A program made the translations under genes and the position numbers. Of a stretch of DNA of 46,883 nt, positions 40,710 to 46,883 are shown piece after piece. The notes beneath the pieces are model-generated. The model worked only from the letters and a program-made list of their open reading frames with translations. It was not told the origin of the DNA and did not search any database. Position 1 is the first letter of the stretch; each line of letters begins with the position of its first letter. This stretch comes from Sphingomonadaceae bacterium (GTDB lineage Bacteria > Pseudomonadota > Alphaproteobacteria > Sphingomonadales > Sphingomonadaceae): NCBI GenBank assembly GCA_016000085.1, contig JAECRT010000003.1, positions 1 to 46,883 on the forward strand, written 5' to 3'.

Positions 40710-40861
40710 TATAGGGTCGATGCCAAAGGGAGTAGTAACACTACTCAAGTGAATAGGTAGTCGGAATGGCGCTTCCGTTGTTCGTAACCTCGTCTTAATC
40801 CTTTCCTTGGGTGGATTTTCGGCTTTTCCGATGCGGTCCAACTTGGCTTGAAGAGGGTGGC
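40710..40861 (+). promoter_or_regulatory. Promoter region of the RTX protein with a palindrome and shared 12-mer
   Basis: This 152-base gap has a perfect dyad GAGTAGT-AAC-ACTACTC at 40730-40746. Extending its right arm gives CACTACTCAAGT (40739-40750), the complement of ACTTGAGTAGTG found upstream of the HAD-UbiA gene at 33479-33490. The dyad has no T-tract, so an operator is more likely than a terminator. GAAGAGGGTGG precedes ATG 40862 as ribosome site. Confidence 0.55.
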
Positions 40862-43800
40862 ATGGCTACTGGATCCTATGCATGGGTGGCGGACGAATTC
40901 TTGGTTAATTCCAAGGTCAGCGGCGTCCAGACAGATTCGTCAATCACTGCCCTGGCATCGGGCGGCTTCGTCATCACCTGGACCGACACTACCGGCGACT
41001 CGAGCGGATCGGGCGTTCGCGCCCAGATGTACGACGCGAACGGGGTAGCTGTCGGCAGCGAGTTTCTGGTCAACAGTTCGACGCTCGCCAATCAGGATCA
41101 ATCGTCGGTCACGGCGCTGTCCTCCGGCGGGTTCGTCGTGACCTGGACCGACAATAGCGGGCAGGGCGGCGACGCGGACAAAAACTCGGTCAAGGCCCAG
41201 ATGTTCGACGCTTCGGGCGTCCGGATTGGCGGCGAATTTCTGGTCAATACGACGACCCAGTTGGGGCAGGGAACATCGGTCACCGCAAGTCTCGCTTCGG
41301 GCGGGTTCGTCATCGCATGGCAGGATGGCAGCGCGACCTTGCCCGACAACAAGGGCACCGGCATCCGCGCCCAGATCTATGACGCAGCAGGCGCAAAGAT
41401 CGGCGGCGAGTTTCTGGTCAACAGCACCATCGTCACCAGCCAGCAATTTCCGGCCCTGACCGGCCTCAAGTCGGGCGGCTTCGTCGCTACCTGGATGGAT
41501 AACAGTCTGCTGGGCGGCGACAGCAGCGCGACCAGCATCAAGGGGCAGTTGTTTTCCGCAACCGGTGGGAAGATCGGCGGCGAGTTTCTGGTCAATACGT
41601 CTACGGCGTCGGTTCAGGATCAGGCCGTTGTTACATCGCTCGACAATGGGGGCTTCGTCGTCGTCTGGCGCGATCTCAGCCAGCAGGGCGACACCAGTTC
41701 GTCGGGCGTCAAGGCGCAGATCTACAACGCGTCCGGCGTTGCGGTAGGCGGCGAAATGCTCGTCAACACGACGACGTTCAATTCACAGGATCAGCCCGCG
41801 GTCACCGCGACCAAGGATGGCGGGTTCGCGGTCAGCTGGCGCGACAACAGCAATTTGTCTGTGGATGCCAGCGGTTTTGGCATCAAGACGCAGATGTTCA
41901 CCGCACTCGGCCAGAAGCTGGGCGGCGAATTTCAGGTCAACGGCATCGTTACCAGTAATCAGGAAATGCCCTCCATCGTGGCGCTCGCGTCGGGCGCGCT
42001 GGTGGTGACATGGACCGACTATAGCGGCGCAAGCGGCGATCTCGACGGCGGCATCAAGGCGCGCATCCTGTCGCCGTCAAACTCTGTCATCACCGATCTG
42101 GTCGTGTCCGATGTGGTGATATCGGAAACAGCCGTCGAAAATACGACGGTCGGCAGCCTGATCGCGAACGGCGCGATTAACGCCGTTTACAGCTATCAGA
42201 TCATGGATGACTCGACCGGCGGCGCTTTCACCATCGTTGGCGACAAGCTGGTGGTGCGCGATAGCCTGTTGCTCGACTATGAAACCACGTCATCGGCAAC
42301 TCTGACGATCCGGGCGACCGACACGTTCGGCAACAGCTATGACAAGATCGTCAATCTCACCCTGACCAACGAGGTGAATGAAAGCCGCTATTCGGGTGGA
42401 GCCGAGCAGTTGGCGGACAGCGTCATCACCGGTAACCAGCAACTGTCGTCATTGGCCGCGCTGAGCGACGGCCGCTACATTCTGGTATGGAGCGATGGCA
42501 GCGCGGTGGGCGCGGACGCCAGCGGTTATGGTATCAAGGGCCAGATCATCGCCGCCAATGGCGCGAAGATCGGCACGGAATTCCTGATCAACACGGCGAC
42601 GCTCAACAATCAGGATAATCCTGTCGCGTCGGGTCTGCCGTCGGGCGGCTTCGTTGTGACCTGGGCAGATGCCAGTCTGACCGGAGGCGACGCATCGGTG
42701 TCGAGCATCAAGGCGCAGCTCTACAATGCCGCGGGTGTTGCGGTCGGTGGAGAGATACTGGTCAATACGGCCACCCTCAACGCGCAGAAATCGCCGTCCG
42801 TCGCCTCTCTTTCGGATGGCGGTTTCGTTATCACCTGGAATGACTCTAGCCTTCAGGGCGGCGATTCCAGCGCGAGCAGCGTGAAGGCCCAGATTTTCGA
42901 CGCCAACGGCAATCGCGTCGGCAGCGAGTTCCTGGTCAACACGATTACGACGAATATTCAGGACACGCCGGTCGTCGCGAGCCTGCAAAATGGTGGCTTC
43001 GTCATTAGTTGGCATGATGGCAGCTTGCTGGGCGGCGATTCCAGCAAGGATTCGGTCAAGGCGCAGGTCTTCAGCGCCAACGGCGTTAAGGTCGGCGGCG
43101 AATTTCTGGTCAACACCGAAACGAATGGCAACCAGCAGCAGCAGGCGATCGTTGGCCTGTCCAGCGGCGGCTTTGCCATAGCATGGGCCGATGCCAGCGG
43201 GCGCGGCATCGACAGAAGCTATTACGGCATCAGGCTTCAGGTTTTCGACGAAAACGGCAACAAGGTTGGCGGTGAAATACAGGCCAACACCACGACATTC
43301 ATTGGCCAGCTCGCGCCGACCATCAGCGCCATGTCGGACGGCAATTTCGTCGTCAGCTGGGCCGATTATAGCGGCGTGGCTTCGGAAGATGGTACTGCCG
43401 GGATCAAGGCACAGATCTTCGATATGCTGGGTAATCCGGTTGGTGGTGAGTTCATCGTCAATACCCAGTCACAGGGCGCCCAGACCGATCCGGCCGTTGC
43501 TGGCGGCAAGGATGGCAGCTTTGCGGTAATCTGGACGGATTATAGTGGGCAGGGCGGCGACAATCTTGGCACGTCGGTCAAGTACAAGATTTTCGATCCC
43601 CTGGGTTCGCAGGGCGGCCCGCCGCCGCTGATCGCGGTCAACGACACGGTCGCCGGCGTGGAGGATCAGAGCATAACGATCCTGGCGTCGACCCTGACCG
43701 CGAACGATACCGAGGCCCACGGCCTGCCAATCACTTTGGCCAGCGTCACGGCGGTCTCGGGTGGACAAGTCAGCCTGAACGCCAGCGGGGACGTTGTCTT

Positions 43801-45385
43801 TACGCCTCTTCCCAACTTTAGCGGTTCGGCGCTTTTCACCTATGTCATCACGGACAGCAACGGGGATACGGCGACGGGACGGGTTACCGTCAATGTCGCC
43901 AACGTCAACGACGCACCCACGGCCGTGAATGACGCTATCAATGTGTCGGAGGATGGATCAACCTTCGCAGCCAGCGCGCTGCTCGGCAATGACAGCGATT
44001 TTGATCCCGGCGATGTCCTGACGCTGCAACCCTTGCCAGCAACGACGGCCAATGGCGTGGCGCTGTCGATCTCGAACGGCATTATTACCTACGCGCCGGG
44101 CGCACTATATCAGTCGCTCGCAGCAGGTCAGACGGCCACCGACAGCTTCCAATATACTGTGGCAGACAGTGCCGGTGCGCTGTCGAGCGCCACGGTGACG
44201 GTGACGGTCGTGGGAGCGAACGACGCGCCGACGTCCTTGGCGCTGACGGGTGGACAGGTCGATGAAAATTCCGCGAACGGTACGCTCGTGGGGACGTTCA
44301 GTGCTTCGGATATCGATAACGGCGATAGCCTGACCTATAGCCTGACCAACAATGCCGGTGGACGGTTCACCATCAATGCGACCACGGGACAAGTCTATGT
44401 AGCCAACGGCTCCCTGCTCAATTTCGAGGCGGCAACGTCGCATCTGATTGGCGCGCGCGTCACTGACAGCGGCGGGTTGTTCGTCGACATGAACTTCACG
44501 GTCCAGGTCAATGATTTGCCCGAACCGAAAACATACACCGGTGATAATGGCGCCAATGTCTTTACCGCCCCCACCAACGACCTGTGGACGATCAATGGTT
44601 TGAGCGGCAACGACACGTTGACGGGCAATGCCAGCAGCGACACGATCTATGGTGGTGCTGGCGCCGACATATTGGACGGCGCTGGCGGTGCGGACATGCT
44701 CTATGGCGGCATCGGCAACGATACCTATTATATCGACAATGTGGGCGATCACATTATCGAGCTTTATGGTGAAGGGACCGATCTCGCCTACGTCTCCGTC
44801 GATTATACGATGGAAGCCAATCTGGAGAAAGTGACCCTTCTGGGCGTCGGTAATGTCAGCATATTCGGCAATGATTATGCGAACACGATTATCGGCAATG
44901 CAGGCAATAATATATTCTATGGCGGAGTAGGCGGCGATCTTCTTGTGGGCGACGCCGGTAACGACATTCTGTACGGCCAAGAGAGTAGCGACTTCCTCCA
45001 AGGCGGCGGCGGCAACGACATATTGATCGGATCGGCAGGTCAGGACGAGTTGACGGGTGGAACCGGCGCGGACCAGTTCGTGTTCGATTCCCTGACGGTC
45101 TCGGCGGACCGTGATACGGTCAAGGACTTCTCGCCCTCGGAAGACCTGTTCGTCTTCACGCGTTCGGCCTTTGCGGGACTCAGTTCGCTGCCGCTCGGCG
45201 CGCTGCCGGCATCGGCTTTCTATGCAGGGGCTGCGGCGACCACGGCGGACCAGCGGATTATCTATAGTGCCGCGACGGGCAACCTTTTCTACGATCCGGA
45301 TGGATCAGGTTCGAGCGCGATGGTGCAGATCGCCTTCCTCAGCAACAAGCCTGTGTTGAACGAGACGCATTTCGTGATCGGCTGA
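40862..45385 (+). CDS. Giant RTX-type secreted repeat protein (probable T1SS adhesin/matrix protein)
   Basis: A 1507-residue protein without a Sec signal. Residues ~12-407 are seven copies of a ~57-residue unit (EFLVNT...GGFVVTW.D...GIKAQ.F...G..VGG). Residues ~408-513 are a cadherin-like domain, and ~515-916 hold seven more copies. Next come two VND-type tandem-95/cadherin-like repeats (~922-1110) and another cadherin-like domain (~1115-1222). RTX Ca-binding nonapeptides follow (GGAGADILDGAGGADMLYGG; NDILYGQESSDFLQGG). The C-terminal ~95 residues have the hydrophobic/acidic end typical of type I secretion signals. Expected route: type I secretion; no ABC/HlyD genes are in the window. Role: adhesion or binding of the EPS, inferred from the neighbouring locus. 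Confidence 0.9.
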   Translation: MATGSYAWVADEFLVNSKVSGVQTDSSITALASGGFVITWTDTTGDSSGSGVRAQMYDANGVAVGSEFLVNSSTLANQDQSSVTALSSGGFVVTWTDNSGQGGDADKNSVKAQMFDASGVRIGGEFLVNTTTQLGQGTSVTASLASGGFVIAWQDGSATLPDNKGTGIRAQIYDAAGAKIGGEFLVNSTIVTSQQFPALTGLKSGGFVATWMDNSLLGGDSSATSIKGQLFSATGGKIGGEFLVNTSTASVQDQAVVTSLDNGGFVVVWRDLSQQGDTSSSGVKAQIYNASGVAVGGEMLVNTTTFNSQDQPAVTATKDGGFAVSWRDNSNLSVDASGFGIKTQMFTALGQKLGGEFQVNGIVTSNQEMPSIVALASGALVVTWTDYSGASGDLDGGIKARILSPSNSVITDLVVSDVVISETAVENTTVGSLIANGAINAVYSYQIMDDSTGGAFTIVGDKLVVRDSLLLDYETTSSATLTIRATDTFGNSYDKIVNLTLTNEVNESRYSGGAEQLADSVITGNQQLSSLAALSDGRYILVWSDGSAVGADASGYGIKGQIIAANGAKIGTEFLINTATLNNQDNPVASGLPSGGFVVTWADASLTGGDASVSSIKAQLYNAAGVAVGGEILVNTATLNAQKSPSVASLSDGGFVITWNDSSLQGGDSSASSVKAQIFDANGNRVGSEFLVNTITTNIQDTPVVASLQNGGFVISWHDGSLLGGDSSKDSVKAQVFSANGVKVGGEFLVNTETNGNQQQQAIVGLSSGGFAIAWADASGRGIDRSYYGIRLQVFDENGNKVGGEIQANTTTFIGQLAPTISAMSDGNFVVSWADYSGVASEDGTAGIKAQIFDMLGNPVGGEFIVNTQSQGAQTDPAVAGGKDGSFAVIWTDYSGQGGDNLGTSVKYKIFDPLGSQGGPPPLIAVNDTVAGVEDQSITILASTLTANDTEAHGLPITLASVTAVSGGQVSLNASGDVVFTPLPNFSGSALFTYVITDSNGDTATGRVTVNVANVNDAPTAVNDAINVSEDGSTFAASALLGNDSDFDPGDVLTLQPLPATTANGVALSISNGIITYAPGALYQSLAAGQTATDSFQYTVADSAGALSSATVTVTVVGANDAPTSLALTGGQVDENSANGTLVGTFSASDIDNGDSLTYSLTNNAGGRFTINATTGQVYVANGSLLNFEAATSHLIGARVTDSGGLFVDMNFTVQVNDLPEPKTYTGDNGANVFTAPTNDLWTINGLSGNDTLTGNASSDTIYGGAGADILDGAGGADMLYGGIGNDTYYIDNVGDHIIELYGEGTDLAYVSVDYTMEANLEKVTLLGVGNVSIFGNDYANTIIGNAGNNIFYGGVGGDLLVGDAGNDILYGQESSDFLQGGGGNDILIGSAGQDELTGGTGADQFVFDSLTVSADRDTVKDFSPSEDLFVFTRSAFAGLSSLPLGALPASAFYAGAAATTADQRIIYSAATGNLFYDPDGSGSSAMVQIAFLSNKPVLNETHFVIG
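40895..42083 (+). repeat. Seven tandem ~57-codon repeats (block 1)
   Basis: Seven in-frame copies averaging ~170 bases each. Each begins at an EFLVN-like motif and has a central GGFVVTW and a late V-KAQ-(M/I/L)(F/Y). Copies 1-6 keep EFLVN or EMLVN; copy 7 is degenerate (EFQVNG) and lacks the closing VGG. The DNA copies are clearly diverged, so recent expansion is not evident. Confidence 0.93.
42404..43609 (+). repeat. Seven tandem ~57-codon repeats (block 2)
   Basis: A second run of seven copies of the same unit (~172 bases each), separated from block 1 by a cadherin-like domain. The first copy is degenerate at its start (EQLADS). Copies 2-4 are the most alike (e.g. GGEILVNTATLNAQ, GSEFLVNTITTN). 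The equal 7+7 number suggests duplication of the whole block, or symmetric arms. Confidence 0.92.
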
Positions 45386-45391
45386 CGGGCG

Positions 45392-45438
45392 CACTATCGC
45401 AGGCTTTCCGGCGGATGGGATGCCGGAAAGCCATAGTG
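45392..45438. terminator. Bidirectional hairpin between convergent genes
   Basis: GGCTTTCCGGC (45402-45412) and GCCGGAAAGCC (45422-45432) form a perfect 11-bp stem with a 9-base loop. CACTAT (45392-45397) and ATAGTG (45433-45438) extend it past a 4-base bulge. It fills the gap between the RTX gene and the convergent oxidoreductase gene. No T-tract follows on either side, so termination may be Rho-assisted. Confidence 0.7.
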
Positions 45439-45450
45439 GACGATGATCTT

Positions 45451-46883
45451 TCAGGCCAAATCCACGGCCACAGGGACGGGTCTGTCACTCCGCCGCATGG
45501 TGACCCGGACGGACTTGTATGACGGCGTCCCGCTGTGCGGGTCATGATCGTCGAGCGCGATCAGGCAATTCGCTTCAGGATAATAAGCGGCAAGCGACCC
45601 GCGGGCGATCGCATGGGCGATTACCGTATAGCCTTTCAGCGATCGGCCCGGCCCCGCATCGACGTCCACGCAATCGCCATGTTCCAGGCCCAGGTCGGCC
45701 AGATCATCGGCATTGGCGAAGATGACGTCGCGACGACCGGTCACGCCGCGGTAGCGATCATTCAGCCCATAGATGGTCGTATTATACTGGTCGTGGCTGC
45801 GGACGGTGGTGAGTAGCATCACTCCATCTTCGCCCGCTGGCCCGGTCAGCGGGTGGGTGATGAAATGCGCCTTTGCGTCGGGGGTATTCCACACACGTTG
45901 CGATGCGCCGACCGTCAGGCGAAAGCCGCCCTTGATGCGGACCCGCTCGTTGAAATCGCGAAAATCGGGGAAAACGGCTTCGATGCCGTCACGAATGCGG
46001 TCATAATCGGCAACCAGCCAGTCCCAGTCGATTGCGACGTGAGGCAAAGCGGCCTTTGCAATGCCAGCGACGATGGCCGGTTCGGACAGCAGGTCGGATG
46101 ACGCCGGTTTCAGCCGCCCGCGTGAGGCGTGAACCATCGACATGCTATCTTCGACCGTTACCCATTGCGGGCCATTGGCCTGAACATCGAGTTCGGTGCG
46201 CCCAAGGCAAGGAATGATGATCGTTTCCTTCGCCAGTAACAGGCAGGTGCGATTGAACTTGGTGACGATATTGACCGATAGGTCCAGATTTCGGAACGCA
46301 GCAAAACTCGCTTCAGGGTCTGGCATGGCCACGGCCAGATTGCCTCCGAGCGAGATAAGTGCTTTTGCCTTGCCCTCCAGCATGGCCGATAATGCCTCAA
46401 CGGCCGCGTGGCCATGGGCTCTGGGACTTTCGATCCCGAAGCGGGCATCGAGCCGCGCAAGCATTGCTTCGGCGGGAATTTCGGTGATGCCGACCGTCCG
46501 GTCGCCCTGGACGTTGGAATGGCCGCGTAGGGGGCAGATACCTGCGCCAGGCTTGCCCATATTTCCCCGCAACAGCAGCAGATTGGCCAGTTGCTGGACA
46601 TTGTCGGTGCCATTGGCATGCTGGGTGATGCCCATGCCGTAACACAGGATTACGCGATCGGCCTGCCAATAGGTTTGCGCCATGCTGTGGATCGCGTCGC
46701 GGGACAGGCCCGATCGCTGTACGATCTCGTCCCAGCCGATAGATTCCACGTCGGCTCGCAGCGCGTCGATGCCGACTGTATGTTCAGCGATGAAGGGGCG
46801 GTCGAGCAATCCCGTGCCGCCCTGCGCGATGTCGGATTCATCGGCCGCGAACAATGCCTTCATCATGCCCTTGAGCATGGCGC
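45451..46883 (-). CDS. FdhF/YdeP-type molybdopterin oxidoreductase, C-terminal part (partial)
   Basis: The frame is open to the right edge, so the N-terminus is outside the window; about 477 residues are visible. VILCYGMGITQHANGTDNVQ and LLRGNMGKPGAGICPLRGHSNVQGDRT are the molybdopterin-guanine-dinucleotide binding segments of the FdhF/YdeP group (formate dehydrogenase alpha-like). The C-terminal molydop_binding domain begins near MLLTTVRSHDQYNTTIYG with GRRDVIFANADDLADLGL. Such proteins are annotated as formate dehydrogenase or acid-resistance YdeP. Metal and iron-sulfur ligands would lie in the missing N-terminal part. It converges on the RTX gene and is probably not part of the EPS locus. 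Confidence 0.9.
   Translation of the reverse strand, partial: AMLKGMMKALFAADESDIAQGGTGLLDRPFIAEHTVGIDALRADVESIGWDEIVQRSGLSRDAIHSMAQTYWQADRVILCYGMGITQHANGTDNVQQLANLLLLRGNMGKPGAGICPLRGHSNVQGDRTVGITEIPAEAMLARLDARFGIESPRAHGHAAVEALSAMLEGKAKALISLGGNLAVAMPDPEASFAAFRNLDLSVNIVTKFNRTCLLLAKETIIIPCLGRTELDVQANGPQWVTVEDSMSMVHASRGRLKPASSDLLSEPAIVAGIAKAALPHVAIDWDWLVADYDRIRDGIEAVFPDFRDFNERVRIKGGFRLTVGASQRVWNTPDAKAHFITHPLTGPAGEDGVMLLTTVRSHDQYNTTIYGLNDRYRGVTGRRDVIFANADDLADLGLEHGDCVDVDAGPGRSLKGYTVIAHAIARGSLAAYYPEANCLIALDDHDPHSGTPSYKSVRVTMRRSDRPVPVAVDLA

Noticed and set aside
40895..43609. Regular spacing that could suggest a CRISPR-like or satellite array
   Set aside because: The repeats are in frame, ~170 bases each, diverged at the DNA level, and clearly encode a protein unit.
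40862..45385. A nearby type I secretion system for the RTX protein
   Set aside because: No ABC transporter, HlyD-like or TolC-like gene was found in the window; the downstream gene is a convergent molybdopterin oxidoreductase.

Overview
The window is a GC-rich alphaproteobacterial chromosome segment. Its style (ATGA-type gene overlaps, a cyo-type quinol oxidase with RegB/RegA, a split Wzx/Wzy exopolysaccharide locus) best fits a sphingomonad (Sphingomonas/Sphingobium-like). This assignment is an inference from gene content, not a database result. No insertion sequence, prophage, CRISPR array or rRNA was seen.

Layout. 1-7.1 kb (minus strand): a tRNA-Gly(CCC), then a translationally coupled respiratory operon read right to left, cyoA-cyoB-cyoC-cyoD-SURF1-regB-regA. 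It encodes a bo3-type ubiquinol oxidase, its assembly factor and a quinone/redox-sensing two-component system. 7.1-10.5 kb: a major-facilitator transporter that converges on an amtB-type ammonium transporter plus a family-2 glycosyltransferase.

10.8-40.7 kb: a large exopolysaccharide (EPS) locus built of several divergent and convergent blocks. The minus-strand block 18.0-12.0 kb makes an amino sugar (membrane 4,6-dehydratase and PLP aminotransferase), contains a sulfotransferase, and supplies an outer-membrane exit (short OPX lipoprotein plus beta-barrel). The plus-strand block 18.3-24.6 kb holds two GT4 enzymes, a PglC/WcaJ-like phosphoglycosyl transferase, and a formyltransferase / PIG-L deacetylase / ATP-grasp / HAD module. 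A LuxR-type regulator with a degenerate receiver and a Wzc-like co-polymerase/kinase follow (24.8-28.1 kb). Next come a Wzx-like flippase (minus), a methyltransferase-like protein, a further GT4, and a GT39-type membrane glycosyltransferase (minus). A five-gene coupled run (33.5-38.9 kb) encodes a HAD-UbiA fusion, an SMR-type small membrane protein, an SDR epimerase, an acyltransferase-3 and a Wzy-like polymerase. A secreted pectate-lyase-like protein follows it.

40.9-45.4 kb: a 1507-residue RTX-type secreted protein with 7+7 copies of a ~57-residue repeat around a cadherin-like domain. Right edge: the C-terminal part of an FdhF/YdeP-type molybdopterin oxidoreductase (minus, cut by the window).

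Together the central genes describe Wzx/Wzy-dependent synthesis of an amino-sugar-containing, probably formylated, acylated and perhaps sulfated polysaccharide. A separate polyprenyl-phosphate-sugar branch (UbiA-HAD, SMR, GT39) may decorate it, and a lyase and a large secreted repeat protein follow. The most unusual items are the HAD-UbiA/SMR/epimerase/GT39 cassette, the PIG-L/ATP-grasp/HAD module, the pseudo-receiver regulator with its AT-rich leader, mutually exclusive hairpins before wzc, a 12-base motif shared by two distant promoters, and the 7+7 repeat RTX protein.
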